Origin: an uncultured Geobacteraceae bacterium
Lineage (GTDB): Bacteria > Desulfobacterota > Desulfuromonadia > Geobacterales > Pseudopelobacteraceae
Direction: 5' to 3'
Assembly: GCA_903862245.1 (NCBI GenBank)
Contig: CAIOXL010000151.1
Location: 1 to 32,679, forward strand
DNA length: 32,679 bases
The translations under genes were made by a program, and so were the position numbers. The notes beneath the pieces were generated by a model. That model saw nothing but the letters and a program-made list of their open reading frames with translations, had not been told where the DNA came from and made no database searches. Positions within the stretch are counted from its first letter, which is position 1, and each line of letters starts with the position of its first letter. This document shows, piece after piece, positions 25,132-32,679 of the stretch.

Positions 25132-26511
25132 ATGTACGGAAAAATCGATAAAATTCACTTCGTCGGCATCGGCGGCATCGGCATGAGCGGTATCGCCGAA
25201 GTGTTGCTCAATCTGGGGTACAAGGTTTCCGGCTCTGACCTGCGCGGGTCGGACATCACCGAGCGTCTGGCCGGTCTGGGCGCGGAAATCGGTGTCGGCC
25301 ACAGTGCGGAGCACCTGAAGAATGTTGATGTGGTGGTCATCTCCTCCGCCGTACATGACGATAATCCCGAAGTGGTGGAAGCCATACGGCTGCACGTACC
25401 GGTCATCCCCCGGGCTGAGATGCTGGCCGAGTTGATGCGGATGAAATACGGCATTGCCATCGCCGGGACCCACGGGAAAACCACCACCACCTCCATGGCG
25501 GCCGCCATTCTGGGACACGCCGGTATTGATCCGACGGTCGTGATCGGCGGCAAACTGAACGCCATCGGCACCAACGCCCAGATCGGCCAGGGCAAGTTCC
25601 TGCTCGCCGAGGCGGATGAATCGGACGGTTCCTTCCTGCTCCTGTCACCGACCATCGCTGTGGTGACCAATATCGACGCCGACCATCTCGATCATTATTC
25701 CGGCATTGCGGAGATCAAGGATACCTTTGTAGAATTTATCAACAAGGTCCCGTTTTATGGCCTGGCGGTCCTCTGTCTTGATGACCACAACATCCGCGAG
25801 ATCCTGCCCCGGGTGAAAAAACGGTACATGACCTACGGGCTGTCAGCCCAGGCTGACATCCGGGCCACCCATATCCGGCATGACGGTTTCAACACATCGT
25901 TCATTGCCCATTTCAAGGGGTATCGACTGGGGGAAATTTCCTTCCCGATGCCGGGACCGCATAATGTACTGAACGCCATGGCCTGCATCGCTGTTGCTCT
26001 TGAACTGGATGTGCCGTTTACCGCCATCCAGGAAGGATTTGCAACCTTCAGCGGCGTCGGACGACGCTTCACCGTCAAGGGACAGCCGAAGGGGATTATG
26101 GTGGTTGACGACTACGGCCATCACCCGGCCGAAATCAGGGCGACCCTGTCCGCCGCCCGCCAGGGGTGGCCGGAGCGCCGTATTGTGGCCGTATTCCAGC
26201 CGCACCGCTATACCCGCACCCATGAGCTGTTCGATGATTTTGTCACCGCTTTCTATGATGCTGATGTGCTGGTACTTACGGACGTGTACGCCGCCGGCGA
26301 ACAGCCGATCCCAGGGGCCACGGCAGAACGGCTTGCCCACGAAATCGGACGCCACGGACAGAAAGATGTTACCTGCATTCCGAACCGGGAGCTGATCCCC
26401 CAGCATCTTGCCGGGGTCGTTCGCGAGGGGGATATTGTCATCACCCTCGGCGCCGGAAATATCTGGCAGCAGGGAGAAACGCTGGTCCGGATGATCGGGG
26501 AACTGGCGTGA
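25132..26511 (+). CDS. murC: UDP-MurNAc:L-alanine ligase
   Basis: 459 residues. The enzyme catalyses the first amino-acid addition, joining L-alanine to UDP-MurNAc with ATP in the cytoplasm. Family blocks: [22 protein letters not shown] (UDP site), [29 protein letters not shown] with P-loop G112-K116, [36 protein letters not shown] and [20 protein letters not shown] lies upstream of the ATG. The TGA stop overlaps the GTG start of murB by 4 nt. Confidence 0.97.
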   Translation: MYGKIDKIHFVGIGGIGMSGIAEVLLNLGYKVSGSDLRGSDITERLAGLGAEIGVGHSAEHLKNVDVVVISSAVHDDNPEVVEAIRLHVPVIPRAEMLAELMRMKYGIAIAGTHGKTTTTSMAAAILGHAGIDPTVVIGGKLNAIGTNAQIGQGKFLLAEADESDGSFLLLSPTIAVVTNIDADHLDHYSGIAEIKDTFVEFINKVPFYGLAVLCLDDHNIREILPRVKKRYMTYGLSAQADIRATHIRHDGFNTSFIAHFKGYRLGEISFPMPGPHNVLNAMACIAVALELDVPFTAIQEGFATFSGVGRRFTVKGQPKGIMVVDDYGHHPAEIRATLSAARQGWPERRIVAVFQPHRYTRTHELFDDFVTAFYDADVLVLTDVYAAGEQPIPGATAERLAHEIGRHGQKDVTCIPNRELIPQHLAGVVREGDIVITLGAGNIWQQGETLVRMIGELA

Positions 26512-27395
26512 ACACTGCCGGTGCAGCCATACGCGGCACTCTGCTGCGCAATGAACCGATGTGCCTCCACACCTCACTCAAGGTCGGCGGCCCGGCCGAC
26601 CTGTACGCGATTCCAGAAGACGCGGCTGATCTTCAGTCCCTGCTGATCTGGCTGGGAGAACAGGGCATCCCGTGGTTGACCATCGGCAAGGGGTACAATC
26701 TGCTGGTGCGTGACACGGGAATTCGCGGCGCGGTGATTTCGCTGGAACGATTCAACAAGATCACCGCCATGGGAGACCGGCTGCTTGCAGCGGAAGCGGG
26801 GGCTGAAAATCTGGCGGTGGTCCGTTTCGCCCAGAACAGGGGACTCGGGGGCATCGGCTTCATCTCCGGCATTCCGGGGACGATCGGCGGGGCGGTGAAG
26901 ATGAATGCCGGGGCGTACGGCGAAGGGATTCTGGAAAAGACCGACCGCCTGACACTGCTGCGGGGGGGAGCGGTCGCCGACTTCCCCATGAATGAACTTG
27001 ATTACGGCTATCGCCGCCTCAATCTGGCAGAGGGGGATATCGTGCTGGCGGCTGTTTTCAGACTGGTGGAGCGTGATCCGCTCCTGACCGAGGAAGAGAT
27101 CCGTAACGATCTTGAACTGCGGCGCTCCAAGCATAATGTCGGCTATCCCAGCGCCGGCTCTTTTTTCAAAAACCCCGCCGGCCAGGCGGCATGGCGCCTG
27201 ATTGAGGCGGCCGGAATGCGCGGCGCACGGGTTGGCGGCGCTCAGGTTTCCCTGGTTCACAGCAATTTCCTGGTCAACACCGGAGGCGCATGCGCAGACG
27301 ATTTCCTGGAACTGGCCGAAAAGGTAAAATGTGCTGTTTTTTCAACATGCGGCGTGACACTTGAAGAAGAAGTGCGTATAGTAGGCGCGGTTTAA
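26508..27395 (+). CDS. murB: UDP-N-acetylenolpyruvoylglucosamine reductase
   Basis: 295 residues from a GTG start overlapping murC (GTGA). This FAD enzyme reduces UDP-GlcNAc-enolpyruvate to UDP-MurNAc with NADPH. Visible are [27 protein letters not shown] (FAD pyrophosphate loop, here GYN where GSN is commoner), [30 protein letters not shown], and GSFFKNPAG with the active-site Ser of this family. The C-terminal LEEEVRIVG carries the conserved Glu. Length and the GSFFKNP block fit the shorter type II MurB. Confidence 0.95.
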   Translation: MNTAGAAIRGTLLRNEPMCLHTSLKVGGPADLYAIPEDAADLQSLLIWLGEQGIPWLTIGKGYNLLVRDTGIRGAVISLERFNKITAMGDRLLAAEAGAENLAVVRFAQNRGLGGIGFISGIPGTIGGAVKMNAGAYGEGILEKTDRLTLLRGGAVADFPMNELDYGYRRLNLAEGDIVLAAVFRLVERDPLLTEEEIRNDLELRRSKHNVGYPSAGSFFKNPAGQAAWRLIEAAGMRGARVGGAQVSLVHSNFLVNTGGACADDFLELAEKVKCAVFSTCGVTLEEEVRIVGAV

Positions 27396-27434
27396 CGCTG
27401 TTTTTCAATGCAGCACCGCAGAAGGACCCGAATC

Positions 27435-28361
27435 ATGATGAAATCGAAAAAAATTGGCGTACTGTTCGGCGGCCTGTCAGCCGAGCGGGAGGTCTCCCTG
27501 AAAAGCGGCGCCGCTGTCCACCAGGCGCTGGTTGCCCAGGGGTATAGCGCAATTGCCATCGATGTCGGACGTGATCTGGCAGCCGTTCTGGAGCGTGAGG
27601 GGGTCGAAGCGGCCTTCATCGCCCTGCATGGCCGCTACGGTGAGGACGGCTGTGTGCAGGGACTGCTGGAACTGCTGCAGATCCCCTATACCGGTTCCGG
27701 CGTCCTGGCCAGCGCCCTGGCCATGCACAAGCGGTACAGCAAACAGGCGTTTGCCGCCTCCGGCATCCTGACCGCCCCGTTCGTCTGTTACCGGCGCGGT
27801 GAAACCGTTGCGCTCACCGACCTTCCCTTCACGCTCCCGCTGGTGGTCAAGCCGGTGCAGGAGGGTTCCTCGGTCGGCATCTCCATCGTCAGGGAAGAGC
27901 GGCAGCTGGCGGCAGCCCTTGAACTGGCGTTCCGCCATGACGACGAAATTCTCGTGGAGCAGTATATACAGGGGCAGGAGGTACAGGTCGGCATACTGGA
28001 TGATGCGTCGATCGGTGCCATCGAGATTGTTCCCCGGAACGAGTTCTACGATTTTGAGGCAAAATATACGGACGGCATGGCGGAGCATATTTTCCCCGCC
28101 CGTCTGGCACCGGCACTGTACGAAAAAGCCCAACAGGTCGGCCATGCGGCCCACCGCGCCCTTGGATGCAGGGGATACAGCCGCGTTGATCTACTGGTGA
28201 CCGCTGACGGCGACTGTTTTGTACTGGAAGTTAATACGCTGCCGGGGATGACCGCCCTGTCGCTTCTGCCTGAAATTGCGGCTAAAGGTGCCGGGGTTTC
28301 GTTTGGGGAGCTTGTTGCACGTATTATTGAATCTGCGGCACTTTCGACAAAGGTGAGCTAA
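27435..28361 (+). CDS. ddl: D-alanine--D-alanine ligase
   Basis: 308 residues, cytoplasmic ATP-grasp ligase producing the D-Ala-D-Ala used by MurF. Visible are [95 protein letters not shown] and [17 protein letters not shown]. The frame is open from an upstream ATG at 27408, but ATG 27435 is preferred: AGAAGGA lies 8 nt before it and the protein then begins at the family's normal N-terminus. Two tandem ATGs (27435, 27438) are possible. Confidence 0.95.
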   Translation: MMKSKKIGVLFGGLSAEREVSLKSGAAVHQALVAQGYSAIAIDVGRDLAAVLEREGVEAAFIALHGRYGEDGCVQGLLELLQIPYTGSGVLASALAMHKRYSKQAFAASGILTAPFVCYRRGETVALTDLPFTLPLVVKPVQEGSSVGISIVREERQLAAALELAFRHDDEILVEQYIQGQEVQVGILDDASIGAIEIVPRNEFYDFEAKYTDGMAEHIFPARLAPALYEKAQQVGHAAHRALGCRGYSRVDLLVTADGDCFVLEVNTLPGMTALSLLPEIAAKGAGVSFGELVARIIESAALSTKVS

Positions 28362-28364
28362 CCG

Positions 28365-29189
28365 GTGAGAGACTTCGCAAATTCATCATACAAGCGCGGG
28401 AAGGTAGCGCAGAACAAGATAAAGATCCAGCGTGCTCCGCGGGATTTCAAAAAGTATCTGCGTCCGCTCAAGACGATTGCAGCAGGGGTGGCTCTGTTTT
28501 CGCTGGCAGGTGCCATTCTCTACGGCGGTTACCGTGCCCTTTCAGCAGTGACCCTGTTCTCTCTCAAAACGATCACGGTTTCCAGCGCCAAGCACCTGAC
28601 CCGTGACGAAATCCTTGGTCTTGCCAGTGTGGAACCGGGCAAGGACCTGTTCCGTATGAACCTGAAGCGCATGGGAGAGCATATCCTGCTGAACCCCTGG
28701 GTGGAAACGGTCCGGATCAACCGTTACCTGCCCGATGCCATTGCCATCACCATCACCGAACGTGAGCCGGTGGCGATTGTCAACATGGGGTTCATCTACT
28801 ACCTTGACAAGAAGGGCAACGTCTTCAAGGTCCTGAACCAGGGGGACAAGCTTGATTTTCCGGTGGTCACCGGCTTTAGCGAGGAAGCGCTGGGGAGCGA
28901 CCCGAAGGGAACCAGGGAAGCTCTTGAAACCACCTGCCTTCTCCTGAAAACATTGCGCGAAAAAGGGGCCTTTATCCTGGCGGATGTTTCAGAGATTCAT
29001 TACGACAAAGGGTATGGTTTTACCCTGTTTACTTCGAACGGTGCACTTCCGGTCAAAGTCGGCGCGGGGGATTTCCCGGCAAAGGTCGAGCGGTTCGCCC
29101 GCATTTACCGGGATCTGATGGTACAGCCAACCGCTATTCATTACATCGACCTTGATTACAGCGACAAGATTATCGTCAAAAAAAGCTAG
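28365..29189 (+). CDS. ftsQ: Cell division protein FtsQ
   Basis: 274 residues from GTG at 28365, 3 nt after the ddl stop. A basic cytoplasmic tail (about 1-42) is followed by one membrane helix (about 43-65), a POTRA domain (about 70-140: FSLKTITVSSAKHLTRDEIL, then NPWVETVRINRYLPDAIAITITEREPVAIV) and a periplasmic beta domain (about 145-270: YYLDKKGNVFKVLN, DFPVVTGF). FtsQ recruits FtsB and FtsL to the septum. Sequence conservation in the family is low, but POTRA features and the ddl-ftsQ-ftsA order make the call secure. Confidence 0.93.
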   Translation: MRDFANSSYKRGKVAQNKIKIQRAPRDFKKYLRPLKTIAAGVALFSLAGAILYGGYRALSAVTLFSLKTITVSSAKHLTRDEILGLASVEPGKDLFRMNLKRMGEHILLNPWVETVRINRYLPDAIAITITEREPVAIVNMGFIYYLDKKGNVFKVLNQGDKLDFPVVTGFSEEALGSDPKGTREALETTCLLLKTLREKGAFILADVSEIHYDKGYGFTLFTSNGALPVKVGAGDFPAKVERFARIYRDLMVQPTAIHYIDLDYSDKIIVKKS

Positions 29190-29225
29190 CAGGTACATTT
29201 ATTCTTTTCAGCGGGAGGGAGCGGT

Positions 29226-30464
29226 ATGTCAGCAACAAAACGGGATAATCTGATCGTCGGCCTTGATATCGGCACAACCAAGATTTGCGCCATCGTCGGC
29301 AACGTGACAGAGGAAGGCATAGATATTGTCGGCATCGGGACCAGCCCGTCCAGCGGTCTGCGCAAAGGGGTGGTCATTAATATTGAAAGCACCGTGGGGG
29401 CCATCCGCAAGGCTATCGAAGAAGCGGAGCTGATGGCGGGGTGCGAGATCAAGTCCGTGTATGCCGGAATCGCCGGCGGACATATCAAGGGGTTGAACTC
29501 CAACGGCGTTATCGCCATCAAGAACCGTGAAGTTTCACAGGAGGATGTGCGCCGGGTCATTGACGCCGCCAAAGCGATCAACATCCCGATGGATCGTGAA
29601 GTGCTGCATATCCTGCCGCAGGAATTCATCATTGACGAGCAGGACGGCATCCGCGAACCGCTCGGCATGAGCGGCGTCAGGCTCGAAGCAAAGGTGCACA
29701 TCGTCACCGGCGCCGTGGCCAGCGCACAGAACATCGTCAAATCCTGCAACCGGGCGGGGCTTGATGTGGCGGACATCGTGCTGGAGCAGCTGGCATCGTC
29801 CCACGCGGTCCTTTCTGAAGACGAAAAGGAGCTTGGCGTCTGTATGGTCGACATCGGCGGGGGAACAACCGACATCGCCATTTTCGCCGAAGGGGCGATC
29901 AAATACACCTCGGTCATCTCGCTGGGGGGGAACCAGCTTACCAACGACATCGCCGTAGGGTTGCGCACCCCGTTTGCCGAAGCGGAAAAGATCAAGCAGA
30001 AGTACGGCTGCTGCCTGGCTGAACTGGTCGGCAAAGAAGACAAAATCGAGGTGCCCAGTGTCGGCGGACGCAAGCCCCGTGAGCTGTCGCGCAACGTGTT
30101 GTGCGAGATCCTTGGACCCCGCATGGAGGAGATTTTCTCCCTCGTCAACCGTGAAATCATCAAATCCGGACTTGAGGATTCCATCGCGTCCGGTGTTGTC
30201 ATTACCGGCGGCTCCAGCATCCTGGAAGGGATTCCGGAACTGGCCGAGCAGATTTTCAACCTGCCGGTACGGCGGGGACTGCCGCAGAAAATCGGTGGAC
30301 TCACCGATGTCGTAAAATCGCCGGTATACGCAACAGGCGTCGGCCTGGTTGTGTACGGAAGCCGGAATTCCGGCACTCCGGAATTCAAAACAGGAAAATC
30401 GGATGACCGTCTGTTCAACTCCGTTTTCGGCCGAATGAAGGGGTGGTTTAAAGAATTTTTCTAG
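29226..30464 (+). CDS. ftsA: Cell division protein FtsA
   Basis: 412 residues of an actin-fold protein that tethers FtsZ filaments to the inner membrane and recruits later divisome proteins. VGLDIGTTKICAIVG is the phosphate-1 loop, VDIGGGTTDIAIF the phosphate-2 loop, and GVVITGGSSILEGIPELAE the adenosine region. The FtsA-specific 1C subdomain lies at about 85-165. The C-terminus ends in an amphipathic membrane-binding helix, FGRMKGWFKEFF. GGGAGGGAG precedes the ATG, 36 nt after ftsQ. A strong terminator follows about 27 nt past the stop. Confidence 0.96.
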   Translation: MSATKRDNLIVGLDIGTTKICAIVGNVTEEGIDIVGIGTSPSSGLRKGVVINIESTVGAIRKAIEEAELMAGCEIKSVYAGIAGGHIKGLNSNGVIAIKNREVSQEDVRRVIDAAKAINIPMDREVLHILPQEFIIDEQDGIREPLGMSGVRLEAKVHIVTGAVASAQNIVKSCNRAGLDVADIVLEQLASSHAVLSEDEKELGVCMVDIGGGTTDIAIFAEGAIKYTSVISLGGNQLTNDIAVGLRTPFAEAEKIKQKYGCCLAELVGKEDKIEVPSVGGRKPRELSRNVLCEILGPRMEEIFSLVNREIIKSGLEDSIASGVVITGGSSILEGIPELAEQIFNLPVRRGLPQKIGGLTDVVKSPVYATGVGLVVYGSRNSGTPEFKTGKSDDRLFNSVFGRMKGWFKEFF

Positions 30465-30490
30465 CCCCGGCGGAGTAAACTATGCAGTTC

Positions 30491-30530
30491 AAGGCCGCGT
30501 ACTTTTCCACCGCTACGCGGCCTTTTTTTT
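30491..30530 (+). terminator. Intrinsic terminator between ftsA and ftsZ
   Basis: AAGGCCGCGTA (30491-30501) pairs perfectly with TACGCGGCCTT (30514-30524) around a 12-nt loop. The run of eight T spans 30523-30530. It should end the mraZ-to-ftsA transcript, at least in part. Confidence 0.88.
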
Positions 30531-30633
30531 ACGGGGATTCCGTCCCGCTGCCACAACACAGGAGAAGCCCTGCCCCTAACACTCTGTTTTTTAAAGGCAC
30601 CCGTTTATCATAGAAAAAATATTATTTTTTCCT

Positions 30634-30681
30634 TTGATTCTTGGCCGAATTGAGGGTACATTTCCGCCAATAATTTATAAT
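30634..30681 (+). promoter_or_regulatory. Candidate ftsZ promoter region
   Basis: The AT-rich stretch between the terminator and ftsZ holds two candidates. TTGATT (30634-30639) and TACATT (30657-30662) are 17 nt apart, each matching consensus at four of six positions. A perfect TATAAT lies at 30676-30681, but its best -35 (TTGAGG, 30650-30655) is 20 nt away. Transcription from here would give a leader of about 25-45 nt. The upstream terminator makes a promoter necessary or at least likely. Confidence 0.45.
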
Positions 30682-30711
30682 TTACGCCATTAATATACAG
30701 GGGGAGAGCAG

Positions 30712-31881
30712 ATGATCGAATTTGACGAGAGCGTAGAGCAGAGCGCCGTTATCAAAGTAATCGGGGTGGGTGGCGGTGGCGGTAATGCCGTTAACACGAT
30801 GATAGCAAGCTCCATCCATAAAGTTGACTTCATCGTCGCCAACACGGACGCTCAGGCTCTGCGAACCTCAAAGGCTCCGGTCAAGCTGCAGCTCGGCAAG
30901 CAGCTGACCAAAGGGCTCGGCGCCGGTTCAAAACCGGAGGTGGGCACCGCAGCGGCTCTGGAAAACAAGGAGCAGCTTGCTGAGGCCATCAAAGGGGCTG
31001 ATCTGGTTTTCATCGCAGCCGGCATGGGTGGCGGCACCGGCACCGGTGCGGCACCGGTTATCGCCGAAGCAGCCCGCGAGACCGGAGTCCTGACCGTCGG
31101 CGTCGTTACCAAACCGTTCACCTATGAGGGCAAGGCGCGAACCTTGCTCGCAGATCAGGGCATTGCCGAATTAAAGAAGCATGTCGATTCGCTGATCATC
31201 ATCCCCAATGATCGCCTGATCAGCCTTGCCAGCAGAAACATGTCCCTGTTCGATGCCTTCAAACCGTCAGATGACGTACTCCGTCAAGCCGTTCAGGGGA
31301 TATCAGAACTGATCACCTCCACCGGGCTGATGAACCTTGACTTTGCCGATGTCAAAACCGTTATGAGTGTTCGCGGCATGGCTATGATGGGTATCGGCAT
31401 GGGAAGCGGCGACAACCGTGCTGCCGATGCGGTCAATAACGCCATATCAAGCCCGCTGCTGGAAGACAATGACATCTCCGGCGCCAAAGGGGTGTTGGTA
31501 AACATCTCCGGCTCAGAAGCCATGACCATGGATGACTACAACACCGTCAACCGTATTGTCCACGAGAAAGTCCACGAAGAAGCCAACATCAAGATCGGTG
31601 TTGTCCGTGATGACACCATGGGTGACAACATCAAGGTTACCGTCATCGCCACCGGTTTTGGTGATCGTTTTGATGTGGAAAAAGCGCGTGACCACCGTAA
31701 AAACAGCCTGTCAGTTGCGGACAAGCATATTGCTGCTCCCGTGTCTCTTGACCGGCCGACCTTCCAGCGTGACCGTGAGAGAACCGAAAATGTCACCAGA
31801 ATCCGTCCGACGGTCTCGTTTCTTGAAGAGGACGAGGATCAGTACGATATCCCGACGTTTTTACGCAAATCAGTTGACTGA
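30712..31881 (+). CDS. ftsZ: Cell division GTPase FtsZ
   Basis: 389 residues. This tubulin homologue polymerises into the Z-ring at midcell. Visible are IKVIGVGGGGGNAVNTMI, NTDAQAL, the tubulin signature GGGTGTG (106-112), and the T7/synergy loop NLDFADVKTVM with catalytic-type D210 and D213. A variable linker (about 335-370) precedes the conserved C-terminal peptide DIPTFLRK, which binds FtsA and other partners. GGGGGAGAG lies 5 nt before the ATG. Flanking terminators at 30491-30530 and 31896-31930 indicate a single-gene transcript. Confidence 0.98.
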   Translation: MIEFDESVEQSAVIKVIGVGGGGGNAVNTMIASSIHKVDFIVANTDAQALRTSKAPVKLQLGKQLTKGLGAGSKPEVGTAAALENKEQLAEAIKGADLVFIAAGMGGGTGTGAAPVIAEAARETGVLTVGVVTKPFTYEGKARTLLADQGIAELKKHVDSLIIIPNDRLISLASRNMSLFDAFKPSDDVLRQAVQGISELITSTGLMNLDFADVKTVMSVRGMAMMGIGMGSGDNRAADAVNNAISSPLLEDNDISGAKGVLVNISGSEAMTMDDYNTVNRIVHEKVHEEANIKIGVVRDDTMGDNIKVTVIATGFGDRFDVEKARDHRKNSLSVADKHIAAPVSLDRPTFQRDRERTENVTRIRPTVSFLEEDEDQYDIPTFLRKSVD

Positions 31882-31895
31882 GACCCCGCTGTTCC

Positions 31896-31930
31896 GGGGG
31901 CAGGCCTGACGGCCTGCCCCCTTTTATTTT
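31896..31930 (+). terminator. Intrinsic terminator of ftsZ
   Basis: GGGGGCAGGCC (31896-31906), loop TGAC, and GGCCTGCCCCC (31911-31921) form a perfect 11-bp stem followed by TTTTATTTT. It ends the ftsZ transcript 15 nt past the stop. Confidence 0.92.
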
Positions 31931-32036
31931 GGCGTCCGGCTCTGCGGGAGAAATTTTTTGCTGGACGGATGACGAACACTCCCGTATTTTGTCCCGTCGC
32001 ATCACATTACTATTCACACAAATGAAAGGCACTCAC

Positions 32037-32555
32037 ATGGCACAGGCAGAAAAAGGCAACAGCGTAACAATCAATTTTACCGGAACACTGGATGATGGCA
32101 CGGTATTCGACTCCACCCTCGAAGCGATGGACTGCGATGATGAAACATGCTGCGATGACGGCTGTGACGATGGCTCCTGCGATGACGAGGGGTGCGGTTG
32201 CGGCGGTCACGAAAGCGGCCCCATGACCTTCACCCTGGGAGAAGAGATCCTTTTCCCGCAGATCGACGCCGCTATTGTCGGCATGGCACCGGGGGAGAAG
32301 AAAACCGTCAAGATTGCAGCTGCAGACGCATTTGGCGAGTATGACAAGGAAAAGGTCTTCACCGTACCGCGCAGCGATCTCCCGGAAGATCTTATTCCGG
32401 AAGTCGGCGATGAACTGAGCCTGTCCAACGAAGACGACGAAGAGCTGGAAGTTGTTGTTCTTGAAACAACAGCAGATCAGATCACCTTTGACGCCAACCA
32501 CCCGCTGGCCGGCGAAGACGTTACCTTTGAAATTGAACTGGTAAGCATCCAGTAA
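32037..32555 (+). CDS. FKBP-type peptidyl-prolyl isomerase (SlyD-like) with Cys/Asp-rich insertion
   Basis: 172 residues. The FKBP core catalyses proline cis-trans isomerisation: VTINFTGTLDDGTVFDST (10-27), FTLGEEILFPQIDAAIVGMAPGEKKTV, then an insert-in-flap region typical of SlyD (DAFGEYDKEKVFTVPRSDLP), and NHPLAGEDVTFEIELVSI at the end. Residues 32-60 interrupt the core between FDSTLEA and GPMTFTLG. This insertion has seven Cys (33, 38, 39, 43, 48, 53, 55), His58 and eleven Asp/Glu, so it probably binds metal. In E. coli SlyD the metal-binding part is a C-terminal His-rich tail, absent here. The ATG at 32037 has AAAGG 9 nt upstream; in-frame codons further upstream overlap the ftsZ terminator. 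Confidence 0.9.
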   Translation: MAQAEKGNSVTINFTGTLDDGTVFDSTLEAMDCDDETCCDDGCDDGSCDDEGCGCGGHESGPMTFTLGEEILFPQIDAAIVGMAPGEKKTVKIAAADAFGEYDKEKVFTVPRSDLPEDLIPEVGDELSLSNEDDEELEVVVLETTADQITFDANHPLAGEDVTFEIELVSIQ

Positions 32556-32583
32556 CGGAGCGACACCCAAACATTACGAATTC

Positions 32584-32625
32584 AGCAACAAAAAAAACGG
32601 CCAAACGGCCGTTTTTTTTGTTGCT
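32584..32625. terminator. Bidirectional terminator after the FKBP gene
   Basis: A perfect 19-bp inverted repeat, AGCAAC-A8-CGGCC (32584-32602) against GGCCG-T8-GTTGCT (32607-32625), has an AAAC loop. T-runs follow the GC core on both strands, so it can terminate the FKBP transcript and any convergent transcript from beyond the window. Confidence 0.88.
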
Positions 32626-32679
32626 AAAGATCGTGTTCTCCGGCTAGGAGTCTGTCGGGCTTTATAGCATCGAGTCCGG

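Noticed and set aside
31929-32036. Longer FKBP N-terminus starting near 31929
   Set aside because: It would begin in the T-run of the ftsZ terminator; ATG 32037 has a ribosome site and gives the standard FKBP start.
32626-32679. Possible end of a repeat or mobile element at the right edge
   Set aside because: Only 54 bases with no open frame or terminal repeat visible; nothing can be supported without the neighbouring sequence.

Overview
The window looks like a chromosomal segment of a Geobacter-like bacterium (Desulfuromonadota/Geobacterales). This rests on a complete division and cell-wall (dcw) cluster in that lineage's usual order, a fused DHH-CBS-tRNA nucleotidyltransferase, a PASTA-bearing FtsI, meso-diaminopimelate-type MurE (DNPR motif) and GC-rich coding sequence. 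Placement to genus is inference. I see no tRNA, rRNA, CRISPR array, transposase or prophage genes.

Left part (1-5278). A minus-strand secreted repeat protein runs off the left edge: signal peptide, Ig-like region, seven 49-residue propeller-type repeats, an InlB-type repeat and the start of an Fn3 domain. A 398-bp intergenic region with short direct and inverted repeats separates it from a divergent two-component pair: an OmpR-type regulator overlapping a 7TM-DISM/PAS histidine kinase.

Middle (5275-13558, all minus strand). In transcription order: a class I aminotransferase, glycogen phosphorylase, the DHH/CBS/nucleotidyltransferase fusion, a glycine-zipper protein with a terminator behind it, the nucleoside phosphorylase PpnP, and GluQ-RS, whose stop overlaps that of the kinase.

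Right part (13559-32555, plus strand). A textbook sigma-70 promoter followed by three 10-bp-phased GTGGA boxes (a likely MraZ operator) leads into mraZ-rsmH-ftsL-ftsI-murE-murF-mraY-murD-ftsW-murG-murC-murB-ddl-ftsQ-ftsA-ftsZ. Most genes overlap or nearly abut. Together they make UDP-MurNAc-pentapeptide (MurB to MurF, Ddl), move it to lipid I and II (MraY, MurG), polymerise and crosslink it at the septum (FtsW, FtsI) and organise the divisome (FtsL, FtsQ, FtsA, FtsZ). A hairpin with a T-run lies between ftsI and murE. A strong terminator separates ftsA from ftsZ, which appears to have its own promoter. The window closes with an FKBP-type isomerase carrying an unusual Cys/Asp-rich insertion.

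No wholly new system is evident. The points most worth a second look are the MraZ operator placed downstream of the predicted start of transcription, a palindromic repeat element inserted in frame in murG, the Cys-rich FKBP insertion, the isolation of ftsZ behind a terminator, and the repeat-built surface protein beside an orphan two-component system.
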